DNA from: Micromonospora sp. NBC_01740
GTDB lineage: Bacteria; Actinomycetota; Actinomycetes; Mycobacteriales; Micromonosporaceae
NCBI RefSeq assembly: GCF_035920365.1
Contig: NZ_CP109150.1
Location: 6,014,001-6,078,000, forward strand
Reading direction: 5' to 3'
DNA length: 64,000 nucleotides
Shown: one piece after another, positions 16,404 through 24,447 of the stretch
How the letters are laid out: each line of letters starts with the position of its first letter
Numbering within the stretch: the first letter of the stretch is position 1
Translations under genes and position numbers: made by a program
Notes under the pieces: generated by a model
Database searches by the model: none
The model's input: only the letters and a program-made list of their open reading frames with translations
What the model was told of the DNA's origin: nothing

Positions 16404-17255
16404 TCACGAGGTGGGGCTGTTGGCCACGACTCCGATGTCGACCGTGGTGGTCTCTCCCGCCACCACGGACAGGACCGCCGTCTCACCGTTGCTGGTGTAG
16501 GTGGTTTCGGAGACCTGCACCACGTCCGAGTCGACGGTGTCGTCGACGCCGACGTTCGGCGTGGTGAACCGCCAACTGCTCTTGTACGGCTGGACTCGGC
16601 CGACGTAGTGCTTCGCCGGGACGTCGAAGCGGTAGGTGCCATTGTAGGAGTTGGAGAAGCCGTACTGGTCGTCGTCGTCGACGCTCCAGAAGCTCAGCCC
16701 CACGTTGGTGACCAGTGGCTCGCCCGCCTCCCGGATGCCGTCGGCGTCCAGATCGTTCCAGATCACGCCGCGGAGCGTGCCCTTGCCGACAATCTGGAAC
16801 TGCTTGGTGTCCGTGTTGTTGCCGACGGCCTGCTCGGACGTCGTGGTGGACACCGTGGCGACGGCCTCGACCGGCACGCCGGTCGGCGCGCCGTAGAGGT
16901 ATCCGGTGAGGTTGACGGCGGGCGCCGACGCCCCGGGGGCCAAGTCATCCACCAGGTCACAAGTGACGGTGGGTGTGGCGAAGCCGCAGGTCCATGCGCT
17001 GGTCGTGGCAATCTGCCCGACCTGGAAGGGCTCGGGCAGGGTGAAGACCAGCCGGACCCCCGCCGCGGCCTTGGTGCCGGCGTTGCGCGCCACCGCATCC
17101 ACCGAGGTCCAGCCGTCGCTGGGCAGGATGAAGCGCTCGCTGGTCACGTCCACGGTCACGTCCGGCACCTTGGGTGCGGCGACCGCCGGGACCACCGAGA
17201 ACACGACCGAGCCGAGGCCGGCCGCCACGGCGGCGGCCATCTTTACAGACATCAT
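16404..17255 (-). CDS. Secreted protein with SdrD-B-like (Cna-B type) domain
   Basis: A 283-residue exported protein. A signal peptide (MAAAVAAGLGSVVFSVVPAVA) is followed by an N-terminal beta-rich region resembling DUF11/adhesin repeats (WTSVDAVARNAGTKAAAGV, with two cysteines in WTCGF and TCDLV). Next comes an SdrD-B-like domain with the calcium-binding-type GVIWNDLDADGIREAGE. There is no LPXTG or membrane anchor, so it is probably released. It is convergent with the racemase operon and divergent from the MFS gene. The start at 17255 has GGGGAG four bases upstream; the adjacent ATG at 17252 is also possible. Confidence 0.82.
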   Translation of the reverse strand: MMSVKMAAAVAAGLGSVVFSVVPAVAAPKVPDVTVDVTSERFILPSDGWTSVDAVARNAGTKAAAGVRLVFTLPEPFQVGQIATTSAWTCGFATPTVTCDLVDDLAPGASAPAVNLTGYLYGAPTGVPVEAVATVSTTTSEQAVGNNTDTKQFQIVGKGTLRGVIWNDLDADGIREAGEPLVTNVGLSFWSVDDDDQYGFSNSYNGTYRFDVPAKHYVGRVQPYKSSWRFTTPNVGVDDTVDSDVVQVSETTYTSNGETAVLSVVAGETTTVDIGVVANSPTS

Positions 17256-17281
17256 TGATCTCCCCGTGTCGATGAGCATCC

Positions 17282-17309
17282 ACCATAGGTGACACTGCCG
17301 TCTCGGTCA
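17282..17309 (-). promoter_or_regulatory. Candidate promoter of the SdrD-B-like gene
   Basis: On the minus strand TGACCG (17309-17304) and TATGGT (17287-17282) are 16 bases apart, about 26 bases upstream of the ATG at 17255. A weak match read by eye. Confidence 0.3.
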
Positions 17310-17356
17310 GCTACGGGGCAGGCGGCTATGGGCGCCCGGGTAGCCTGACCGGCACC

Positions 17357-18655
17357 ATGGACGGTCACCGATTCGCCGTGTCCCGGCTCCTGCCGCCGCC
17401 CGGGCTGCCCCGGGCGATCGCGTACCAGTCCGCCATGGTCGCCGTGGGCAGCGGCACGTTCCTCACCGGCAGCATCGTGTTCTTCACCGAGGTCCTCGGG
17501 CTCAGCCCGGTGCAGATCGGGATCGGCTTCTCGATCGCGGGCCTCGCCGGGGTGGCCACCTCGCTGCCGCTGGGCGCGCTCGCCGACCGGATCGGCGGGC
17601 AGCGGTCCTGGGCCCTCGGCGCGCTCGGCTCGGCGCTGACGTTCGCCGCCTACCCGCTCGTGACGTCCTTCGCGGGCTTCGTGGTGCTGATGGTGGTGGC
17701 CGCCGTCACCGACTCGTTCGCCAACGCCGGGCGCACCATCTACACCGCCGCCGCCATGCCGGCCGGGGACCGGGTGCGGACGATGGCGTACGCCCGCTCG
17801 TACCTCAACGCCGGGTTCACCGTCGGCACCGGTCTCGGCGCGGTGGCGCTGGCGTTCGACTCCGCCGCCGCGCTCGTCGCCATGGTGCTGCTCAACTCCG
17901 CGTTGTCACTGCTCAACGCCGGCCTCGTGACCCGGCTCCCGGCCGCGCCGATCGTGCGGCACGAGCGGACGGCCACCGCCTCGCGGTGGGCGGTGCTGAA
18001 GGACCTGCCCTACGCGACGAGCGCCGTGCTCCTCGCCGTCATGATGTTCCACTCGGTGATCCTCGTCGAGATCCTGCCGCTCTGGGCGATCACCCACACC
18101 GACGCCCCCAAGCCGCTGCTCGGCGCGATGCTGGCCCTCAACACGGTGCTGGTGATCACGTTGCAGGTGCCGGCGGCGCGCGGCGCCGACTCGCTTCCCG
18201 GCGCGGCCCGCCTGATCCGCCGGGGCGCCCTGGTCACCGCGCTCGCCTGCCCGCTGGCCGCGTTCGCGGGTCGGACCGGCGGCGGGTGGACCGTCGTCGC
18301 GCTCCTCGGCGTCGTGGTGCTGGTGACCACCACCGAGTTGTGGTTCTCGGCGGCGCTCTGGTTCTTCCAGACCAACGTGCCGCCGGCCGCGTCGCGCGGG
18401 GTGTATCTCGGCACGGCGCAGACGATCAGCTCGGCGGCGGACATCTTCGCGCCGGTCGGCCTGACCCTCCTCGCGATCCAGACCGGCGGCTGGGGCTGGT
18501 GGGTCGTCGCGGCGATCTTCGTGGGCTGCGCGCTGGCCGCCGGCCCGGCCGTCGGCTGGGTCGCCCGGACGCCGCGGACCGGCGCCGGCGCCGACGCGCC
18601 GCCACCGCCGTCCACAGAGGATTCCGAGCCGGCCGTACGGCCCACCTCCGCGTGA
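17357..18655 (+). CDS. Major facilitator superfamily transporter (candidate product exporter)
   Basis: A 432-residue integral membrane protein with about 12 hydrophobic spans. It carries the MFS loop 2-3 motif as LGALADRIGGQRSWALG, after a first pair of helices (AMVAVGSGTFLTGSIVF, GIGFSIAGLAGVATSLPLG). It lies immediately upstream of the MbtH/NRPS genes on the same strand, so export of the peptide product is a reasonable inference, although substrate specificity cannot be read. There is no clear ribosome binding site; a TAGCCT box ends ten bases before the ATG, so a leaderless transcript is possible. Confidence 0.88.
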   Translation: MDGHRFAVSRLLPPPGLPRAIAYQSAMVAVGSGTFLTGSIVFFTEVLGLSPVQIGIGFSIAGLAGVATSLPLGALADRIGGQRSWALGALGSALTFAAYPLVTSFAGFVVLMVVAAVTDSFANAGRTIYTAAAMPAGDRVRTMAYARSYLNAGFTVGTGLGAVALAFDSAAALVAMVLLNSALSLLNAGLVTRLPAAPIVRHERTATASRWAVLKDLPYATSAVLLAVMMFHSVILVEILPLWAITHTDAPKPLLGAMLALNTVLVITLQVPAARGADSLPGAARLIRRGALVTALACPLAAFAGRTGGGWTVVALLGVVVLVTTTELWFSAALWFFQTNVPPAASRGVYLGTAQTISSAADIFAPVGLTLLAIQTGGWGWWVVAAIFVGCALAAGPAVGWVARTPRTGAGADAPPPPSTEDSEPAVRPTSA

Positions 18656-18676
18656 CGTCGGAAGATCGACCGATCC

Positions 18677-18706
18677 TTGACACGGAATCGACGTGGCTGA
18701 AATCCT
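18677..18706 (+). promoter_or_regulatory. Candidate promoter of the MbtH/NRPS operon
   Basis: A consensus -35 TTGACA lies at 18677-18682, with a poor -10 region (AAATCC/AATCCT at about 18700-18706). It is 20 bases upstream of the MbtH ATG and preceded by the MFS stop at 18655. The perfect -35 is suggestive; the -10 is weak. Confidence 0.35.
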
Positions 18707-18725
18707 TCCCGGCGAAGGGGGTCCG

Positions 18726-18947
18726 ATGAGCGCTGAGGACGACGACACCCGGACGTACGCCGTGGTCGTGAACGACGAGGAACAGTTCTCGATCTGGTGG
18801 GACGACCGGGAGGTGCCCGCCGGCTGGCGGCGCGAGGGCACCACCGGGACACGCGCCGAGTGCCTCGCCCACATCGACGAGGTGTGGACGGACATGCGGC
18901 CCGCATCGTTGCGGCGTTGGATGGACGAGCACGCCGCGACCGGCTGA
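18726..18947 (+). CDS. MbtH-like protein
   Basis: A 73-residue accessory protein that binds and activates NRPS adenylation domains. The family signature is clear: YAVVVNDEEQFSIWW, then VPAGWRREGTTGTRAECLAHIDEVWTDMRP split by short linkers. AAGGGGG precedes the ATG at 18726. It lies 21 bases before NRPS1, the usual position at the head of an NRPS operon, and is the only MbtH gene in the window, so it probably serves several adenylation domains. Confidence 0.97.
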   Translation: MSAEDDDTRTYAVVVNDEEQFSIWWDDREVPAGWRREGTTGTRAECLAHIDEVWTDMRPASLRRWMDEHAATG

Positions 18948-18968
18948 CGCCGCACCGGACGAGGGCGC

Positions 18969-21900
18969 ATGAGCGACAGTTGCCAGCGGTATCCGGCCCT
19001 CGCCGTGCAACGCGGGATGGTGCTGCAGACGCTCCGGCAGCCCGCCGGCGGGGTGGACGTCCAGCAGGTCACGATCAGGTGGGACGGCCCGCCGGACCGG
19101 GACGCGTTCAGCGCCGCCTGGCAGGCCGCGACCCGGCGGCACGCGGTGCTGCGTACGGCCTTCGAGGTCGACGGTGACCACGGCGTGGCGCAGGTCGTCC
19201 GGTCCACCGTGGCGCCGGACCTGCGGTGGCGGGAGACGACGCTCGACGACTTCCTCCCCACCGACCGGTACGAGCCCTTCGACGTCGGCCGGGCGCCCCT
19301 GCTCCGGGTCACCGCGCTGAGCGACCAGCACGTCGTCGTCACGTTCCACCACGCGATCCTCGACGGCCGCTCCACCCGGATGCTGCTCGACGAGGTCCTC
19401 GCCGACTACGCCGCGCGCCGGGCCGGCCGGGTGCCGGACCCGCCGCGCCGGCCGCCGTTCGCGGACTTCGTGCACTGGTGGGGCACGCGCGACCCGAGCA
19501 CCGGCGACGCGTTCTGGAAGGGGTACCTCGCGGGCGCCCCGATGCCGCGGGCGCTCCCGGGCCGCCTCGACGCGGATCCCGGCGCGCGGGGCGTGCCCGC
19601 CTCGCACGAGGTCGTCGTCACCCGGCCGGACTCCGACCGGCTCCGTGCTGCCGCCGCCGGAGCGGGCGTCGGCGTCAGCGCCGTGGTCCACGCGGCCTGG
19701 GCGCTGCTGCGCGGCGGCTACGGCGGGGTCGACGACGTCACCTTCGCGGTCACGAGATCCTGCCGGTACGACAGCGTCCCGGACGCCGACCGGATCCTCG
19801 GACTGCTGCTCAACACGGTGCCGCTACGGATCCGGCTCGATCCGGGGTGGACGGTGCGGCGGTTCCTCGCCGACGTGGCGGGCCGGATCCGGCGGATCCG
19901 CGAGCACCAGCTCACGCCGCTGCACAGCATCCTCGACCAGGCGGGCCTGACACCCGACACGCCGCTGCTGGACAGCCTGATGGTGTTCGAGCGGCAGCGG
20001 CTGTCCACCGCCCTGGCCGAGGGCGGGCCGGAGGGGGCCCGGCGCTCGGCCCGCGTACACCGGATGCCCGGCTATCCGCTGACGGTGCATGCCTTCGACG
20101 AGCCGGAGCTGCGCCTGGGCGTGACGTGGGACGGCACCAGGCTGCTGGACGCCTCGGCGCGGCGGATTCTCGCGCAGTTGCACCGCACCGTGCTCGAGTT
20201 GGCGGAGCGGCCGGACGCCCGCCTGGCCGACCTGGACCTCGGCGCCGCCGGGGAGGCCCCGTTGCGCGCCGCCTGGAACGCCACCCGGCGGCCCTACCCT
20301 CGCGACGCCTCCGTCCCCGAGGTCTTCGCGGCCCGCGTGGCCGACGACCCGGCCGCCGCCGCGCTGGTGGTCGGCGACCGCACCGTCTCCTACGCCGAAC
20401 TGGACCGGGCGGCGGACCGGCTGGCCTGGACGCTGCGCCGGCACGGGGTCGCCGGGGAGACCCCCGTCGCCGTGCTGCTCCCCCGGGGCGAACCGCTGAT
20501 CCGGGCCCTGCTGGGCGTGCTCAAGGCCGGCGGGTCCTACCTTCCCGTGGACGCGTCCGCCCCACCCGCCCGGATCGCGAATCTCCTCGCGGCCAGCGGC
20601 ACCCGCCTGCTGCTGACCACCGCCGCGACCGCCGCCGACCTGCCGGACCTGGGCCCGGTCCGGGTGCTGGACGTCGACGCGCCCGCCGGGAAGCCGGCGC
20701 CGGCCGGCCCGCCGCCGGGGCGGATCCACCCGTCGCAGCTCGCCCCCGTCCTGCACACCTCCGGCTCGACCGGCGCGCCCAAGCGGGTCGGGATCACCCA
20801 CCGGGGCGTGGTGCGGCTGGTGACCGGCCCCGACTTCGCCACCCTCGGGCCCGGCGAGCGGGTGCTCCAGTTCGCCCCGACCGCGTTCGACGCGTCCACC
20901 TGGGAGATCTGGGGCGCGCTGCTCACCGGCGCCACGGCGGTGGTCGCGCCCCCGGACCCGGTGGACCTCACCCGGCTGACCGCGCTGATCCGCGACGGTG
21001 GGGTCACCGTCGCCTTTCTCACCGCCGGGCTGTTCCGGCAGCTCGCCGAGGAGGACGTCACGTCGCTCGCGGGGGTCCGGCAGCTGCTCACCGGCGGCGA
21101 CGTGGCCGACCCGGGCGCGGTCCGCGCCGTGCTCGCCGCGCGCGGCGGGCTTCCGCTGGTCAACGCGTACGGGCCGACGGAGAACACGACGCTGACCAGT
21201 TGCCACCTGATGAGCGGCGCCGGGCCGGTGGGCGACCCGGTGCCGGTCGGCCGTCCCGTGCCGCAGACCACCGTCCACGTGCTCGACGGCAGCGGGCGGC
21301 CGGTGCCGGTCGGGGTCGCGGGCGAGCTGTACACCGGCGGCGACGGGCTGGCCCGCGGCTACCTCGGCGATCCCGCGGCCACCGCCCGGGCGTTCGTGCC
21401 GGACCCGCAGGCGCCCGGCGAGCGCCTCTACCGCACCGGTGACGTCGTGCGCTGGCGCGCGGACGGGGTGCTGGAGTTCCTCGGCCGCCGCGACGACCAG
21501 GTGAAGATCCGGGGGTTCCGGGTCGAGCCGGGCGAGGTGGAGGCGGCGCTCCGGGCGCACCCGCAGGTCGCCTCGGCGGCGGTGGGCGTACGGGGCGACG
21601 GGCCGGAACGGCACCTGGTCGGCTACGTCACGCCGGCCGGCCCGGCGGCGCCGACCCCGGCGAGCCTGCGCGAGCACGTCGCCGCCCGGCTGCCGGCCCA
21701 CCTGGTGCCGGCCGGGTTCGCCGTCCTCGACCGGCTGCCGCTGACCGCGTACGGGAAGGTCGACCGGGCGGCGCTGCCGGCACCCGGGCCCGCCCAGGAG
21801 GATCCCGACGTCGCCGGACCCGCCTCGCCGACCGAGCACCGGCTCGCCGAACTCTGGTCCCGGCTGCTGCCCGGCGAACGTCCGCCCGCGCGCATCGGGC

Positions 21901-24446
21901 GGGAGAGCAGCTTCTTCGCCCTCGGCGGCAACTCGCTGACCGCCACCCGGCTGATGTTCCGCATCCGCGAGGCGTTCGGCGTGGAACTGGGCGTGGGCCC
22001 GTTCTACCGGGCGCCGACCCTGGCCGCGACGGCGGCGGCGATCGACGCGGCGACCGGATCGGCGCCCGGCCACCGGGGACAGGCGGGGCCGACGCTGCGC
22101 CGCCGGGACCGGGTGCCGCACCGCAGCGGTCGGGACCTGCCGGCGCACCTGGCCCGGCTGACCGACGGATGGGCCCTGTGGCGCACCGTCTGCCTGCGGG
22201 GGGCGGGCCTCCCGGTCGACCTGCTGGCCCCGCTCGGCGACGCGGAACTCGCCGCCGCCGCCGACCGGGTGGTGGCGGCCCGGGCCGACGGGGACCCAGC
22301 CGGCATCGCCGCCACCGAGGCGGCTTACGCGGCGGCGTACCCGGAGGCGGTTCGCCGGCTCGCGGTCGCGCTGCACACGGTGGCGGCCCACCCCCGCTTC
22401 CGCGAGGCGGTGGCCTGGCAGAACCCGCACGCGCTGCGCACCGGCGTCGACGCGCTGCTGCGCCGGGGCCCGGGCAGCCCGACCCGCAACACCAAGCACC
22501 GCCAGCACGAGGCGCTGGTCACCAGCTACCTCCAGCGCTACTGCGCCAAGAACGACACCATCGGGTTCTTCGGGCCGGTCGGCTGGGCGCGGATCGAGCC
22601 GGGCGGCGGAGTGCGGGTCGCCCCCGCGGACCCACCGGCGCTGCTGGCCGAGCGGACCGTCTACCTGGAGGGGTGGGCGGTCGCCGCGGTGCTGGCCCCG
22701 TACGCGCAACGGTTGCGCCCGTGGCTCGTACCCCGGCTCATGCCCTTCCTGGAGCTGGCCGGGACGACGCTGCGGGTGCCGCTCGCCCCGCCGGTGGCGC
22801 TGACCGACGCCGAGGCAGCGGTGCTGCGCGCCTGCGACGGGGTCCGCGACGCGCACGAGGTCGCCGGGGCCGTGCTGGCCGAGCCGGGTTCGGGACTGCG
22901 GTCGACGCGGGAGGTGCACGAGGTGCTGGAGACGTTGGCCGGGGCCCACCGGATCGCCTGGCAGCCGGAGGTGGCGCCGCACGACACCCGGCCGGAGCGG
23001 ACCATGCGGGCCCGGCTGGCCCGGGTCACCGACGAGGCCGTGCGCGCACCCGCGCTCGCCGCCCTGGACGAGCTGGTCGCCGCCCGGGACGCGCTCACCT
23101 CGGCGGCCGGCGACCCGAACCGGTTGACCGGTGCGATGGCCGGCCTGGAGACCACCTTCACCCGGCTGGCCGGCGTCCCGGCCACCCGGCGCGCCGGCAC
23201 GATGTACGCCGGTCGCACCCCCGTCTACGAGGAGTGCCTGCGGGCCGGCACGGTCGGCGTCGGCGAGGCGAGCCTCGACGGGATCCGCGACGCGCTCGGC
23301 CTGGTGCTGGAGAGCGCACGCTGGTTCACCGCCGCCGGCGCGACGCTCTACCGCCGTCTCTGCGCGGAGATCTACCGCCGCCGGGCCACCGAGCTGGGCA
23401 CCGACGTGGTGCCACTGGCCGACTTCTGGCTGCTGGCCGGCGAGGCGCTGTTCCATCCGCCGCGACGGCTGACCGACCTGCTGACCGCCGCGCTGCACCG
23501 GCGCTGGGCCGACGTGCTGGCGCTGCCGCCGGACCGGCGGCGGATCCGGCTCACGGCGGCGGAGCTGGCGCCGGCGGTGGCCGCCGCCTTCCCGCCGGGG
23601 CGGCCCGGCTGGCCGACCGCGCGGCAGCACAGCCCGGACCTGATGCGGGCCGGCGACGAGTGGGTCCTGGGCGAGCTGCACCCGGGCGTCAACACCCTGC
23701 GGTACGCCACCTGGGTGGCCTACCACCCGGAGTCGGACGCGCTGCGCGCCGCGCTGGCGCGGGACGTGGGCGCCGGGGCGGTCTATCCCGCCGAGACCGG
23801 CCAGGAGGGTGGCGTGCCGACCAGGCAGAGCAACGCGCTGGCCGGGCCCGACGACGTCCGGTTGGTGTTCGCGCACGACTCGTTCGGGCACGACCCGCGC
23901 CGCAGCCTGCGCGTCGGCGAGTGCGACCTGGTCGAGGTGGCCGGCGGGCTGCGGGTACGGTCGCGCGACGGGCGGTTCGACGTGGACCTGATGCACGTCC
24001 TCGGCGACGTGGTCGGCGCCGGGCTGTCCCAGCTCTTCCGCGTCCTGCCCCCGGCGGCGCACCAGCCCCGGATCACCATCGACTCCCTCGTGGTCAGCCG
24101 CGAGTCGTGGACGTTCGCCGCCGCCGACCTCGCCTTCGCCGACACCCGCGACGAGGCGCTGCGGTTCCGCCAGGCGCGGGCCTGGGCCGGCGCCCACGGC
24201 CTGCCCCGTCACGTGTTCCTGCGCTGCGCGGGCGAGCGGAAACCGGTGCATGCCGACCTGACCAGCCTCGCCTCGGTCGACCTGGTGTCCCGGTCGGTCC
24301 GCCGGGCCCGCCGGCACGGCGGCGACGACGCCACGGTCGGCGTGGTGGAGATGCTGCCGGCGCCGGACCAGCTCTGGCTGACCGGGCCCGACGGCCGGTA
24401 CACCGCCGAACTGCGGGTCGTCGCGGTCGACGGGCAGGTGGGCTGA
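18969..24446 (+). CDS. NRPS1: condensation-adenylation-thiolation module fused to a LanB-type glutamylation domain
   Basis: A 1,825-residue protein. The condensation domain is at about 10-430 with an intact TFHHAILDG. The adenylation domain is at about 440-930 with LHTSGSTGAPKRVG and YGKVDRAAL. The carrier domain has FFALGGNSLT at about 981. From about 1040 to the end the protein is a lantibiotic dehydratase N-terminal (glutamylation) domain. It shows the family signature RYCAKNDTIGFFGPVGW at about 1189, then WVLGELHPGVNTL and RHVFLRCAGERKPVHADL. No LanB elimination domain follows. The frame is uninterrupted. LanB glutamylation domains use aminoacyl-tRNA, so transfer from tRNA to a carrier-bound intermediate is an inference. 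The hand-aligned specificity code D-A-W-F-L-G-A-T-L is not one I can assign. Confidence 0.92.
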   Translation: MSDSCQRYPALAVQRGMVLQTLRQPAGGVDVQQVTIRWDGPPDRDAFSAAWQAATRRHAVLRTAFEVDGDHGVAQVVRSTVAPDLRWRETTLDDFLPTDRYEPFDVGRAPLLRVTALSDQHVVVTFHHAILDGRSTRMLLDEVLADYAARRAGRVPDPPRRPPFADFVHWWGTRDPSTGDAFWKGYLAGAPMPRALPGRLDADPGARGVPASHEVVVTRPDSDRLRAAAAGAGVGVSAVVHAAWALLRGGYGGVDDVTFAVTRSCRYDSVPDADRILGLLLNTVPLRIRLDPGWTVRRFLADVAGRIRRIREHQLTPLHSILDQAGLTPDTPLLDSLMVFERQRLSTALAEGGPEGARRSARVHRMPGYPLTVHAFDEPELRLGVTWDGTRLLDASARRILAQLHRTVLELAERPDARLADLDLGAAGEAPLRAAWNATRRPYPRDASVPEVFAARVADDPAAAALVVGDRTVSYAELDRAADRLAWTLRRHGVAGETPVAVLLPRGEPLIRALLGVLKAGGSYLPVDASAPPARIANLLAASGTRLLLTTAATAADLPDLGPVRVLDVDAPAGKPAPAGPPPGRIHPSQLAPVLHTSGSTGAPKRVGITHRGVVRLVTGPDFATLGPGERVLQFAPTAFDASTWEIWGALLTGATAVVAPPDPVDLTRLTALIRDGGVTVAFLTAGLFRQLAEEDVTSLAGVRQLLTGGDVADPGAVRAVLAARGGLPLVNAYGPTENTTLTSCHLMSGAGPVGDPVPVGRPVPQTTVHVLDGSGRPVPVGVAGELYTGGDGLARGYLGDPAATARAFVPDPQAPGERLYRTGDVVRWRADGVLEFLGRRDDQVKIRGFRVEPGEVEAALRAHPQVASAAVGVRGDGPERHLVGYVTPAGPAAPTPASLREHVAARLPAHLVPAGFAVLDRLPLTAYGKVDRAALPAPGPAQEDPDVAGPASPTEHRLAELWSRLLPGERPPARIGRESSFFALGGNSLTATRLMFRIREAFGVELGVGPFYRAPTLAATAAAIDAATGSAPGHRGQAGPTLRRRDRVPHRSGRDLPAHLARLTDGWALWRTVCLRGAGLPVDLLAPLGDAELAAAADRVVAARADGDPAGIAATEAAYAAAYPEAVRRLAVALHTVAAHPRFREAVAWQNPHALRTGVDALLRRGPGSPTRNTKHRQHEALVTSYLQRYCAKNDTIGFFGPVGWARIEPGGGVRVAPADPPALLAERTVYLEGWAVAAVLAPYAQRLRPWLVPRLMPFLELAGTTLRVPLAPPVALTDAEAAVLRACDGVRDAHEVAGAVLAEPGSGLRSTREVHEVLETLAGAHRIAWQPEVAPHDTRPERTMRARLARVTDEAVRAPALAALDELVAARDALTSAAGDPNRLTGAMAGLETTFTRLAGVPATRRAGTMYAGRTPVYEECLRAGTVGVGEASLDGIRDALGLVLESARWFTAAGATLYRRLCAEIYRRRATELGTDVVPLADFWLLAGEALFHPPRRLTDLLTAALHRRWADVLALPPDRRRIRLTAAELAPAVAAAFPPGRPGWPTARQHSPDLMRAGDEWVLGELHPGVNTLRYATWVAYHPESDALRAALARDVGAGAVYPAETGQEGGVPTRQSNALAGPDDVRLVFAHDSFGHDPRRSLRVGECDLVEVAGGLRVRSRDGRFDVDLMHVLGDVVGAGLSQLFRVLPPAAHQPRITIDSLVVSRESWTFAAADLAFADTRDEALRFRQARAWAGAHGLPRHVFLRCAGERKPVHADLTSLASVDLVSRSVRRARRHGGDDATVGVVEMLPAPDQLWLTGPDGRYTAELRVVAVDGQVG

Positions 24447-24447
24447 G

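Noticed and set aside
22090..24446. The LanB-like segment as a separate gene or assembly fusion
   Set aside because: No stop, ribosome binding site or frame change lies between carrier domain and LanB-like domain, and the downstream gene starts one base after the stop; it reads as a true fusion.
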